From Desulfovibrio sp. (GTDB lineage Bacteria > Desulfobacterota > Desulfovibrionia > Desulfovibrionales > Desulfovibrionaceae): DNA of 48,022 bases. The DNA is taken from positions 1 through 48,022 of the forward strand of contig NZ_JAHZAA010000018.1 of NCBI RefSeq assembly GCF_019424165.1. The letters run 5' to 3'. The position numbers were made by a program, and so were the translations under genes. Below, one piece after another: positions 22,248 through 30,799 of this stretch; position 1 is the first letter of the stretch; each line of letters opens with the position of its first letter. The notes under the pieces were generated by a model. The model was not told the DNA's origin. It saw only the letters and a program-made list of their open reading frames with translations, and did no database searches.

Positions 22248-24971
22248 ATGGAAACCAAAACCCTCATAGTCAACGGCATGGCCCGGCGCCTGCTGGTCAG
22301 TCCCAATGATCTTCTGGTAGACGTGCTGCGCAGCCAGTTGCAGCTCACCAGCGTAAAGGTGGGCTGCGGCAAGGGCCAGTGCGGTGCATGCACGGTTATT
22401 CTGGACGGCAAGGTGGTGCGGGCCTGCATCATCAAAATGAGCCGGGTAGCTGAAAATGCTTCGGTCACCACGCTTGAAGGCATAGGCGCCCCCGACTGTC
22501 TGCATCCGCTGCAACATGCGTGGATTCAGCACGGCGCGGCGCAGTGCGGTTTTTGTACGCCCGGCTTCATTGTTTCGGCCAAGGCTCTGCTGGACGAAAA
22601 TGCCGCTCCCAGCCGCGAAGATGTGCGCGACTGGTTCCAGAAGCATCACAACATCTGTCGCTGTACGGGCTACAAGCCCCTCGTGGACGCCGTCATGGAC
22701 GCGGCCGCCATACTGCGCGGCGAAAAAACTGTTGAAGACATCAGCTTCAAGATGCCCGCAGATGGCCGCATCTGGGGCAGCAGTATTCCGCGTCCCAGCG
22801 CCGTTGCCAAGGTGACGGGTCTGGCCGAGTTCGGCGCGGACGCCGCCCTGCGCATGCCGGAAAATACCCTGCATCTGGCTCTTGCCCAGGCCAAGGTATC
22901 GCATGCCCTTATCAGGGGTATTGATACGTCCGAAGCCGAAAAAATGCCCGGCGTGTACAAGGTGCTGACCCATAAGGACGTGAAGGGCAAAAACCGCATT
23001 ACAGGGCTTATCACCTTCCCCACCAACAAGGGGGACGGCTGGGAACGGCCTATTCTTAATGACAGCAAAATATTCCAGTATGGCGATGCCCTCGCCATCG
23101 TTTGCGCAGATTCCGAGGCCAACGCCCGCGCCGCCGCTGAAAAGGTCAAATTTGACCTGGAGCTTCTGCCCGAATACATGAGCGCGCCGGAAGCTATGGC
23201 CCCGGATGCCATTGAAATTCACCCCGGTACACCCAACGTCTATTACGACCAGCTTGAAGAAAAAGGCGAAGACACGGCCCCGTTCTTTAATGATTCTGCC
23301 AACGTGGTTGCCGAAGGCAGCTACTATACCCAGCGCCAGCCCCATCTGCCCATCGAGCCTGACGTGGGCTACGGCTATATCAACGAGCAGGGGCAGGTGG
23401 TCATCCACTCCAAGTCTGTAGCCATTCATCTGCACGCCCTCATGATCGCTCCCGGTCTTGGTCTGGAATTTCCCAAGGATCTTGTGCTGGTGCAGAACAC
23501 CACGGGCGGCACGTTCGGCTACAAGTTCAGCCCCACTATGGAAGCGCTGGTGGGCGTGGCTGTTATGGCTACCGGCCGCCCCTGCCACCTGCGCTACAAC
23601 TACGAGCAGCAGCAGAATTACACCGGCAAGCGTTCGCCTTTCTGGACCACCATGCGCTATGCGGCCGACAAGCAGGGCAAGATTCTCGCTATGGAAACGG
23701 ACTGGAGCGTGGACCACGGCCCCTATTCCGAATTCGGCGACCTGCTGACCCTGCGCGGCGCGCAGTATATCGGCGCGGGCTACGGCATTGCCAATATACG
23801 CGGCACGGGGCGCACTGTGGCTACCAACCACTGCTGGGGCGCGGCCTTCCGGGGTTACGGCGCGCCGGAGTCGGAGTTCCCTTCTGAAGTGCTCATGGAT
23901 GAACTGGCCGAAAAACTTGGCATGGATCCCTTTGAGCTGCGCGCTCTCAACTGCTACAGAGAGGGCGATACCACTCCTTCGGGGCAGATTCCTGAAGTCA
24001 TGAGCCTGCCTGAAATGTTTGATAAAATGCGTCCCTATTACGAAGAATCCAAAAAGCGCGTCAAAGAGCGTTCCACGGCCGAAACCAAGCGCGGCGTGGG
24101 TGTTGCCCTTGGTGTGTACGGTGCCGGTCTGGACGGGCCGGATACCTCCGAAGCCTGGGTGGAACTTAATGACGACGGCAGCGTGACCCTGGGCAACTCG
24201 TGGGAAGACCACGGCCAGGGCGCTGACGCAGGCAGCCTGGGTACGGCCCATGAAGCCCTGCGCCCCCTGGGCATCACGCCTGAGAACATCCATCTGGTCA
24301 TGAACGACACCAGCAAGACCCCCAACTCCGGCCCTGCGGGTGGTTCACGCTCGCAAGTTGTCACGGGCAACGCCATCCGCGTGGCTTGCGAAATGCTCAT
24401 TGAGGGCATGCGCAAGCCCGGCGGCGGTTTCTTCACGCCCGCAGAAATGAAGGCCGAAGGCCGCCCCATGCGCTATGACGGCAAGTGGACCGCCCCGGCC
24501 AAGGATTGTGACGCCAAGGGCCAGGGTTCGCCCTTTGCCTGCTACATGTACGGGCTTTTCCTCACCGAAGTGGCGGTGGAAGTGGCCACGGGCAAAACCA
24601 CGGTGGAAAAGATGGTCTGCGTGGCCGACATCGGCAAGATCTGCAACAAGCTTGTGGTGGACGGCCAGATTTACGGCGGCCTCGCCCAGGGGGTGGGTCT
24701 GGCCCTCAGTGAAGACTACGAAGACCTCAAGAAGCACAGCACCATGGGTGGAGCGGGCATTCCCTCCATCAAGATGATTCCTGACGACATCGAGATCGTC
24801 TATGTGGAAACACCCCGCAATGATGGTCCTTTCGGCGCTTCGGGCGTGGGCGAAATGCCCCTTACCGCGCCGCATGCGGCCATCATCAACGGCATCTACA
24901 ATGCCTGCGGCGCGCGCGTCCGGCATCTGCCCGCGCGTCCCGAAAAAGTCTTGGAGGCCATGCCCAGGTAA
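22248..24971 (+). CDS. mop: Molybdenum aldehyde oxidoreductase (Mop)
   Basis: A 907-residue xanthine-oxidase-family enzyme that oxidises aldehydes to carboxylates. It uses molybdopterin cytosine dinucleotide and two [2Fe-2S] clusters and lacks a flavin domain. The plant-type cluster ligands are Cys40, Cys45, Cys48 and Cys60. The second cluster has Cys100, Cys103, Cys137 and Cys139. These numbers are the same as I recall for the D. gigas and D. desulfuricans crystal structures. The catalytic Glu lies in GASGVGEMPL near the C-terminus, and GGTFGYKFSP and RGYGAPESEF are cofactor-contact segments. The start at 22248 has AAAGGAG six bases upstream. Recalled physiological partners are flavodoxin and hydrogenase; the downstream oxidoreductase genes may instead link it to other electron carriers. 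Confidence 0.98.
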   Translation: METKTLIVNGMARRLLVSPNDLLVDVLRSQLQLTSVKVGCGKGQCGACTVILDGKVVRACIIKMSRVAENASVTTLEGIGAPDCLHPLQHAWIQHGAAQCGFCTPGFIVSAKALLDENAAPSREDVRDWFQKHHNICRCTGYKPLVDAVMDAAAILRGEKTVEDISFKMPADGRIWGSSIPRPSAVAKVTGLAEFGADAALRMPENTLHLALAQAKVSHALIRGIDTSEAEKMPGVYKVLTHKDVKGKNRITGLITFPTNKGDGWERPILNDSKIFQYGDALAIVCADSEANARAAAEKVKFDLELLPEYMSAPEAMAPDAIEIHPGTPNVYYDQLEEKGEDTAPFFNDSANVVAEGSYYTQRQPHLPIEPDVGYGYINEQGQVVIHSKSVAIHLHALMIAPGLGLEFPKDLVLVQNTTGGTFGYKFSPTMEALVGVAVMATGRPCHLRYNYEQQQNYTGKRSPFWTTMRYAADKQGKILAMETDWSVDHGPYSEFGDLLTLRGAQYIGAGYGIANIRGTGRTVATNHCWGAAFRGYGAPESEFPSEVLMDELAEKLGMDPFELRALNCYREGDTTPSGQIPEVMSLPEMFDKMRPYYEESKKRVKERSTAETKRGVGVALGVYGAGLDGPDTSEAWVELNDDGSVTLGNSWEDHGQGADAGSLGTAHEALRPLGITPENIHLVMNDTSKTPNSGPAGGSRSQVVTGNAIRVACEMLIEGMRKPGGGFFTPAEMKAEGRPMRYDGKWTAPAKDCDAKGQGSPFACYMYGLFLTEVAVEVATGKTTVEKMVCVADIGKICNKLVVDGQIYGGLAQGVGLALSEDYEDLKKHSTMGGAGIPSIKMIPDDIEIVYVETPRNDGPFGASGVGEMPLTAPHAAIINGIYNACGARVRHLPARPEKVLEAMPR

Positions 24972-25007
24972 GATAGGTGTAAGGTAACAGCAATATGGGG
25001 GAGGAGA

Positions 25008-25046
25008 CTTCAGTTGCCGGAGGGCGCTGCTTTCCGGCAACTGAAG
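25008..25046 (+). terminator. Strong 14-bp hairpin after mop
   Basis: CTTCAGTTGCCGGA (25008-25021) pairs perfectly with TCCGGCAACTGAAG (25033-25046). It is followed by AGCTTCTTT, a weak T tract. It lies about 40 bases beyond the mop stop. Confidence 0.75.
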
Positions 25047-25088
25047 AGCTTCTTTCCCCTGTATTCCGCTCCCATACTGTACCTTTAT

Positions 25089-25136
25089 TTGTGACGCGGG
25101 GCGGTATCGCCGTATACCGCGTCACAACTGCTTTTT
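25089..25136 (+). terminator. Second hairpin with T tract before the trs gene cluster
   Basis: TTGTGACGCGG (25089-25099) pairs perfectly with CCGCGTCACAA (25117-25127), followed by CTGCTTTTTA. The 17-base loop contains a further GGCGGTA/TACCGCC-like partial pairing. It could act as a second terminator or as an attenuator for the downstream operon. Confidence 0.7.
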
Positions 25137-25217
25137 ACGGTTGGCCCGGCCGCTTGCAGTGAAACGGCATTGGCGCGGGTTGTCCGCAAAAGTCCGACCC
25201 CAGCGAGAAGTGTAGTT

Positions 25218-27626
25218 ATGATGGATCAGAAGCGCCTGCATGAAATCGAAGCCCGCTGTACCCAGGAAAGTCCCGCGCGCTGCCGGGCGGCCTGCCCCTT
25301 TGATCTGGACGTGCGCCTTTTTATGGCTCGCATGGCCGAGGGCAAAACCGGCGAGGCCCGCAAGCTTCTGGAGCGGCATCTGCCCCTGCCCGGCATTATG
25401 GCGCGTATTTGCGATGCCCCGTGCGAAAACGTCTGTCTGCGGCGTGACCTTGGCGGCAGCGTGGCCATGCACGGGCTTGAGCTTGCCTGCATGTTGGCCG
25501 CAGGCCCGCAGAGCCGTCCCCTGCCCTTACCGCCCAAGCGTTTTCACATGGCTGTGGTGGGTGCTGGTCTGGCTGGGCTTGCAGCGGCCTGGGATCTTTC
25601 GGGCAAGGCATATCCCGTAACGGTTTTTCATGCGGGTACTCCCGGCCAGGCGCTGGCAGAGGCGTATCCGGCGCTTGAAGGCAACGGCGAGGCAGCCTGC
25701 GCCAAGGATTTTCTGGCCGGGGATATGGAGATGCTGGCCCGCAGGAAAGTGCAGTTCATCCTCGCAGAGCTTGATCAGGCCCTGCTGGGCAAGGCGGCAG
25801 CCGAATATGCGGGAGTGCTGCTGGATGCGGGGGCCGTTCCGCATCTGGCTCCTCCCCGTGAGGACCTGGATGCCGATATCCTGCACTGGCGGGACAATAT
25901 CTGCTGCGCGGGCTGGCCCGGCGTGACACCCACGGGACATTGCTTTTTTTCTTCATCGCAGCAGGCGGGGCAGGGGCGGCGCGCGGCCCAGACCCTGGAG
26001 CGCGTGGTCGGCGGGCTTTCCCTCACCGCGGCGCGCGACAAGACGCAAGGCCCCCTGCATACGGATGTGGGCGGCATTGCCCCTGTATCTCGCGTGGAAC
26101 CGGCCGGGGCCGTCTACACGGCGGAAGAGGCCGTGGCCGAGGCCGCGCGCTGTTTGCAGTGCCAGTGCATGATCTGTGTGCGCGAATGTGTGTATCTGCA
26201 AAAATATAAAGGCTATCCAAGAGTTTACGCTCGCCAGATCCACAATAACGCCTCCATCGTCAAGGGCCTGCATACGGCCAATGCGCTTATTAACGGTTGC
26301 GCGCTGTGCGGCCAGTGTGAAGAACTTTGCCCGGAAAATTTCTCCATGGCCGAACTGTGCCTGTCGGCCCGTCAGGACATGGTGGAAAACGGCTACATGC
26401 CGCCATCGGCACACGAATTTGCCCTGGAGGATATGGAAAATGCCTCCGGCCCGGAATGTTCCCTGGTGCTGCCCGATGCTTCGTTGCCGCCCGGTGTTGC
26501 CCCGGCCTGGCTGTTTTTTCCCGGCTGTCAGCTTGCTGCCTCGCGCGGGGAGCAGGTGGCACGGGTATACGCCCTGTTGCGCGAAAAAATGGCTGCAAGC
26601 GTCACTCCCGGCGTGGCCCTGATGCTCTCGTGCTGCGGCATTCCGGCGCAATGGGCTGGCCGTGCCGCGCTTTTTGCCGAGCATATGGAAAAGCTGCGCG
26701 CCGCGTGGGAAGGCCTTGGCAAACCACGCATCATGGCTGCCTGCTCGTCCTGTCTTGTGGCACTGCGCCAGGCCCTGCCGGAAGCAGAGGCGCTGTCATT
26801 GTGGGAAGTGCTGGACGGCATGGGGCTGCCCGAGGGGCCGCCCGCCGCATCCGCTGGCCTGCCTGAGGTTTTCTCCATCCACGATCCCTGTACCGCGCGG
26901 CACGACGGGGCATGGCTTGCGGCTGTGCGTGGTCTGGCGGTGCGTGCCGGAGCGCGTGTGGAAGAACCGCGCCTTACGGGCGCGGCCACGGCCTGTTGCG
27001 GCTACGGCGGCCTTGTGTGGTGCGCCCAGCCCGGTCCGGCGGCGGAAATGGCGGCGCACCGCGCGACGGAACTGCCCCATGCGGGCCTTGCTTCATGCAT
27101 CATGTGCCGCGACAGGCTGGCGGCAGGCGGCAAGGAATGCTGGCATCTGCTCGACCTGCTCGTACCCGGCTGCACCGGAGGGGACGGAGAAAAAAAAGGC
27201 CCGGGCCTGTCTGCCCGTCGCGCCAACCGGGCAGCCCTGCGCCGCCGCCTGCTGCGAGAGTGGCAGGGGCAGGATGAGCCGGAACCGGGCAAGGGGCGGG
27301 TGCTTGTGACTGACGAAGTGCTGGCCCGGCTGGAAGAGCGCCATATTCTGCTGGAGGATGTGGAGTCGGCAGTGGCCGGGGCAGAGGCCGCCGGGCATCG
27401 GTTTGAAAATCTTGAAAACGGGCATGTGCTCGGCTCGTGGCGCCCCCGGCAGGTGACATTTTGGGTGGAGTACCAACCGCATGGCGATGGTTTCATCCTG
27501 CACGACGCATGGTGCCACCGCATGATAGTGCCGGGTTCCGGCGGACAGGAGGCCGCAGACGTGATTAACAGCAACCAGTGCTGCACAGATGGCCGACGCG
27601 GCGGACAGGACGGAGGGCAGTCATGA
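25218..27626 (+). CDS. Dicluster / FAD-like / HdrBC-like fusion oxidoreductase (DVU_1558 neighbourhood type)
   Basis: An 802-residue multidomain Fe-S protein. The N-terminus is a GltD-like dicluster domain (Cys14, Cys22, Cys26; Cys65, Cys69, Cys73). A Rossmann segment with GAGLAG (115-120) follows, but the region to residue 300 shows no second dinucleotide motif, so the flavin module looks reduced. Residues 312-371 hold an HdrC-like pair of cluster motifs (Cys312, 315, 317, 320, 324; Cys361, 364, 367, 371). An HdrB-like part then has two Cys-rich repeats (LSCCGIPA with ACSSC near 472-507; DPCTARHD, ACCGYGG and SCIMC near 556-627). A C-terminal domain ends in WCHRMIVPG. HdrB cysteines usually bind noncubane clusters at disulfide sites. 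The start at 25218 is chosen over 25170 for a GAGAAG upstream. It is first in a chain of overlapping genes. Confidence 0.85.
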   Translation: MMDQKRLHEIEARCTQESPARCRAACPFDLDVRLFMARMAEGKTGEARKLLERHLPLPGIMARICDAPCENVCLRRDLGGSVAMHGLELACMLAAGPQSRPLPLPPKRFHMAVVGAGLAGLAAAWDLSGKAYPVTVFHAGTPGQALAEAYPALEGNGEAACAKDFLAGDMEMLARRKVQFILAELDQALLGKAAAEYAGVLLDAGAVPHLAPPREDLDADILHWRDNICCAGWPGVTPTGHCFFSSSQQAGQGRRAAQTLERVVGGLSLTAARDKTQGPLHTDVGGIAPVSRVEPAGAVYTAEEAVAEAARCLQCQCMICVRECVYLQKYKGYPRVYARQIHNNASIVKGLHTANALINGCALCGQCEELCPENFSMAELCLSARQDMVENGYMPPSAHEFALEDMENASGPECSLVLPDASLPPGVAPAWLFFPGCQLAASRGEQVARVYALLREKMAASVTPGVALMLSCCGIPAQWAGRAALFAEHMEKLRAAWEGLGKPRIMAACSSCLVALRQALPEAEALSLWEVLDGMGLPEGPPAASAGLPEVFSIHDPCTARHDGAWLAAVRGLAVRAGARVEEPRLTGAATACCGYGGLVWCAQPGPAAEMAAHRATELPHAGLASCIMCRDRLAAGGKECWHLLDLLVPGCTGGDGEKKGPGLSARRANRAALRRRLLREWQGQDEPEPGKGRVLVTDEVLARLEERHILLEDVESAVAGAEAAGHRFENLENGHVLGSWRPRQVTFWVEYQPHGDGFILHDAWCHRMIVPGSGGQEAADVINSNQCCTDGRRGGQDGGQS

Positions 27627-27838
27627 GCATGGGACCCAGTTATGAGCCGGACGGCGGCCAGTGGGTATGCGGCCGCTGCCGTGTGCCGCTGGAGCAGGAT
27701 AAGATTCCGGTTTTTTATCTCAACAGCGCTTTTGATGTTTTTTTGCCGCGCTGCCCGCAGTGCGGGCTTACCCTTGTGCCCAAGTCCCTGGCCGAGGGCA
27801 AGATGGCAGAAGTGGAAGCCCTGCTGGAAGACAAATGA
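27623..27838 (+). CDS. Small two-CxxC redox protein (DVU_1557 family)
   Basis: A 71-residue protein with two CxxC pairs, Cys16-x2-Cys19 (CGRC) and Cys44-x2-Cys47 (CPQC), spaced as in zinc-ribbon or rubredoxin-like folds. The C-terminal helix contains LVPKSLAEGKMAEVEALLEDK. The start overlaps the stop of the preceding gene by 4 nt (ATGA). NCBI annotation, as I recall it, calls this the DVU_1557 family redox protein after the D. vulgaris locus. It could be an electron carrier between the HdrBC-like oxidoreductase and the radical SAM enzyme, or a zinc-binding adaptor; nothing in the sequence decides. Confidence 0.82.
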   Translation: MSMGPSYEPDGGQWVCGRCRVPLEQDKIPVFYLNSAFDVFLPRCPQCGLTLVPKSLAEGKMAEVEALLEDK

Positions 27839-28782
27839 GCGCCCTGTGGGAAACCGAAAATTTTCGCCGCGCGACGGGGCATGCCTGGCGGCCTGGCGGA
27901 CTCGACCTGACCGCGCGGGGGCTTATCCTGTGCCGGGAGCTTTGCGGCCTTTCGCCGGGGCATCTGGTACTGGACCTTGGCTGCGGCCCGGGCGGAACCG
28001 TCAGGCTTTTGCAGCAATCCGGCTATGAGGTTCTGGGGCTGGACAGGCAGGTGGGCAGCGCTGCTGCCTGCAAGAATGTTCTGGCGCAGGCGTCTGAAGC
28101 CGGTCAGGACGGCTGGCGTTTTGCACAGGCGGACATTGCCCGTCTGCCTCTGGCCGATGCCTGCGCTCAGGGCCTTGTGTGCGAATGTGTGCTTTCCCTG
28201 CTGCCGGACCCGGTGCAGGCCCTGCGCGGCTGCCTGCGCGTGCTGCGCCCCGGCGGCGTGCTGCTGTTCAGCGACCTCACACGGCGGGACGAGGGCGCTT
28301 GCGTTGCTTCCGCCGACGAGCCTGCCGTTGCGGGCAGATGTACACGGGGCGCGTTTCTGTCCGGCCCGGGCGGTTCGGGGAAAGTATCCGTTTCGCCTGC
28401 CGCACCCGCTTTATCCGGTGTATCCGGCGCGTCCGTTTCATGTGACGCATACGGGGCATATGGAAAATCCTGTATGGACGGGGCGCGTAGCGTTTTCTTG
28501 TGGAATGCGTATCTGCGCGAAGCCGGTTTCCACGTTGTCCGGTACGAGGACCATAGCCGCGCGCTGGTAGAGCTGGCCGCCCGCATGCTCTGGTACGGCG
28601 GCGACGAGACGGCCTGTGTGCCGGGCTCCGGCATTGGGGCTGGCAGTGCCGATGGTGTTTCTTCCGCATCTTCCACCCGTTCCGCGACTTCCGTTTCTTC
28701 CGGAGGCTGCGCCTGTTCTTTTTCCGGCAACGGGCGCAAGTTCGGTTATGGATTGTGGATAGCGCAAAAGGAGCAAGCATGA
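27835..28782 (+). CDS. trsM: Class I SAM methyltransferase TrsM (DVU_1556 family)
   Basis: A 315-residue class I methyltransferase. Motif I is VLDLGCGPGG (residues 45-54). An acidic turn in GLDRQ and the QADIARLPLAD block (motif II region, about 98-108) follow, then the LRVLRPGGVLLFSDL post-motif near residue 140. Between about 160 and 215 and again between 260 and 297 there are Ser/Gly/Ala-rich low-complexity inserts not expected in the fold. ATGA overlap joins it to the genes before and after. The family is recalled as TrsM, co-occurring with the radical SAM protein TrsS. Its methyl acceptor is unknown. Confidence 0.85.
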   Translation: MSALWETENFRRATGHAWRPGGLDLTARGLILCRELCGLSPGHLVLDLGCGPGGTVRLLQQSGYEVLGLDRQVGSAAACKNVLAQASEAGQDGWRFAQADIARLPLADACAQGLVCECVLSLLPDPVQALRGCLRVLRPGGVLLFSDLTRRDEGACVASADEPAVAGRCTRGAFLSGPGGSGKVSVSPAAPALSGVSGASVSCDAYGAYGKSCMDGARSVFLWNAYLREAGFHVVRYEDHSRALVELAARMLWYGGDETACVPGSGIGAGSADGVSSASSTRSATSVSSGGCACSFSGNGRKFGYGLWIAQKEQA

Positions 28783-29243
28783 ATCCAATGATGATGGAAC
28801 TTCTGCCTCTGGTGCATGAGGGCTACTGTTGCAGCCAACTGCTGGTGCTGCTCATGCTTCAGGTCCGCGATGAGGAAAATCCCGGGCTGGTGCGGTCCGT
28901 TCATGGCCTGTGTCACGGCATCGGGCAGTCTGACGGTCCCTGCGGCCTGCTTACGGGCGGGGCGTGTGCGCTGGCGCTGACGGCAGGCAAGGGCGCGGCC
29001 CACGAAACGCCTCACCCCATGCTGACGCCCCTGCTCAACGATTATGCCACCTGGTTTTATGAACGCACCGGCCCTTATGGCGGCCAGAGCTGCGGGCAGG
29101 TGGCCGCAGGGCTTGGGGCGCTTTCCGGCGTGGCGGGCGAAATGCCCAATCCCGTCGCATGCGGCGATCTGCTGGCCGAATGTTGGGGAAAAATTATGGA
29201 ACTCGTCCAGAGCTATGATCTGGACATCACGCCCGCGTCATGA
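28779..29243 (+). CDS. C-GCAxxG-C-C family redox protein (DVU_1555 family)
   Basis: A 154-residue Cys-rich protein of the C_GCAxxG_C_C family: GYCCSQ (Cys17, Cys18), GLCHGIGQ (Cys45), GPCGLLTGGAC (Cys55, Cys63), GGQSCGQ (Cys105), then Cys128 and Cys135. The family is thought to bind a metal or Fe-S centre and often sits beside redox or metal-related enzymes. A good ribosome site (AAAAGGAG) precedes the ATG, which overlaps the trsM stop by 4 nt. Within this operon it may act as an electron carrier or sulfur/metal handler for TrsS; this is inference. Confidence 0.88.
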   Translation: MNPMMMELLPLVHEGYCCSQLLVLLMLQVRDEENPGLVRSVHGLCHGIGQSDGPCGLLTGGACALALTAGKGAAHETPHPMLTPLLNDYATWFYERTGPYGGQSCGQVAAGLGALSGVAGEMPNPVACGDLLAECWGKIMELVQSYDLDITPAS

Positions 29244-30799
29244 TGCTGCGCCGCACACAAAGCCTGTGTCCGGTCTGTCTGCGCAGGGTGGATGCTGTGT
29301 ACGCGCGGTCCGCAAGCGATCCCCGCTGTGTGGAGCTGCGCAAGACCTGTCCTGATCACGGCGACTTCAGCGTGCCTGTCTGGCAGCTAGCCCCGGCGGA
29401 CGCGTCGGCTGTGCCGGGTATGGACGCCATGCCTGATTTCGAGGGCTGGTCAAGGCCCAAAAGCCCTTCCTATCCGCTGTACCCGCGCATGGCCCTTGAC
29501 CAGGGCTGTCCTTTTGACTGCGGCCTGTGCCCGGCGCATGCCCAGCACACCTGTACAGGTCTTGTGGAAGTGACCATGCGCTGCAATATGGCCTGCCCCG
29601 TGTGCTACGCCGGAGCCGGAAACGGGGGCGGCGCTCTGCCTGCGGACCCGGACCTCAATTGCCTTGCCGCCCAGATGGATGCGCTTAAAACTGCTTCCGG
29701 TCCGTGCAATGTGCAGATTTCCGGCGGTGAACCCACGGTGCGCGAAGACCTGCCCGCCATTATCGGCCTGGCGCGCGAGCGTGCTTTCGGTCTTGTGCAG
29801 GTCAATACCAACGGTCTGCGTCTGGCCGAAGAAAAAGGCTATGCCGAAAATCTGCGGCAGGCCGGGCTGGATTCGGTTTATCTGCAATGGGACGGCGTAA
29901 GTGACGCGGCTTTTATGAGGCTGCGCGGGCGGCCCTGCCTGGATTTCAAACGCCGCGCCGTGGCCGCCTGTGCCGCTGCCGGGCTGGGGGTGGTGCTGGT
30001 GGCTACTCTTGTGCGTGGCGTCAATGACGGCGAAGTGGGAGACCTGCTGCGCCTGGCCTTGCGCCTTGGCCCTGCGGTGCGCGGCCTGCACATGCAGCCC
30101 GCCGCGTTTTTTGGCCGTTACCCCTGGCAACTGGAAGAGGCCCCCAGGCTCACCCTGCCCGAAGTTATGGCCTGCCTTACGGAACAGGCCCCGGAGCTGG
30201 TGCGCGCCGGCCACTTCCACCCCCCGGGTTGCGAAAACGAGCTGTGCTCTTTCAGCGCCGTGTACCGCCGCACGGATGGCGGCCCTGCGGGGGCCGCTCA
30301 GCCTGATGCAGTTCCATCCGGAGTGGCTGAGGCAGCCGCACCCTCTTTGCAATGGCTGGCGCACGATGACCAGCCGTGCTGCTCGCCCCAGGCTCCGTCC
30401 GTTGCCGAAGCCGCTACCGGGGCTGCTCCTGTGCCGCCCGCAGCGCATGAAGGCGCGCGCAAGGCCCGGAAATTTGTGGCCCTGCACTGGCGCGGCGGCA
30501 GCGCCGCTGACGCGGAGGCCGCCACGGCAATACCCGGAAACAGTGAAAACTGCTGTGGCAAAGCCGGTCCGGCTCTGGCGGATCAGGATGGATTCAGCCG
30601 GTTTTTGTCCAGCGCCGGGGCAGGGCAGCGTTTCACCCTGTCGGCCATGGCCTTTCAGGATGCGCTGAGCCTTGATATCGAGCGTGTGCGGGGCTGCTGC
30701 ATACATGTGCTGCGACGTGACGGACGCATGATTCCTTTTTGCCTGCACAATCTCACGGCGCGGGACGGTACGCGCCTGTACGCGGAGGATGCCCCATGA
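29240..30799 (+). CDS. trsS: Radical SAM protein TrsS
   Basis: A 519-residue radical SAM enzyme. The SAM-cluster motif is Cys115-x3-Cys119-x2-Cys122 (CNMACPVC), followed by a substrate/SAM segment QISGGEPTVRED. Two further cysteine sets precede it: Cys10/Cys13 with Cys37-x2-His40, and Cys90, Cys94, Cys97, Cys105. This layout recalls the MJ0619/tetraether-synthase-like branch, which has extra clusters and attacks unactivated carbons. A C-terminal HPPGCENELCSF segment and DDQPCC (Cys-Cys pair, about 376-377) are notable; relatives are recalled as (seleno)proteins, but no in-frame TGA is present here. A low-complexity insert spans roughly residues 350-460. ATGA overlaps link it to both neighbours. 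Substrate unknown. Confidence 0.88.
   Translation: MMLRRTQSLCPVCLRRVDAVYARSASDPRCVELRKTCPDHGDFSVPVWQLAPADASAVPGMDAMPDFEGWSRPKSPSYPLYPRMALDQGCPFDCGLCPAHAQHTCTGLVEVTMRCNMACPVCYAGAGNGGGALPADPDLNCLAAQMDALKTASGPCNVQISGGEPTVREDLPAIIGLARERAFGLVQVNTNGLRLAEEKGYAENLRQAGLDSVYLQWDGVSDAAFMRLRGRPCLDFKRRAVAACAAAGLGVVLVATLVRGVNDGEVGDLLRLALRLGPAVRGLHMQPAAFFGRYPWQLEEAPRLTLPEVMACLTEQAPELVRAGHFHPPGCENELCSFSAVYRRTDGGPAGAAQPDAVPSGVAEAAAPSLQWLAHDDQPCCSPQAPSVAEAATGAAPVPPAAHEGARKARKFVALHWRGGSAADAEAATAIPGNSENCCGKAGPALADQDGFSRFLSSAGAGQRFTLSAMAFQDALSLDIERVRGCCIHVLRRDGRMIPFCLHNLTARDGTRLYAEDAP

Noticed and set aside
22131..24293. 720-codon open frame antisense to mop
   Set aside because: Shadow of the GC-rich mop gene, which is certain.
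29240..30799. Selenocysteine in TrsS
   Set aside because: Relatives may use Sec, but this gene has no in-frame TGA; the candidate position is Cys-Cys.
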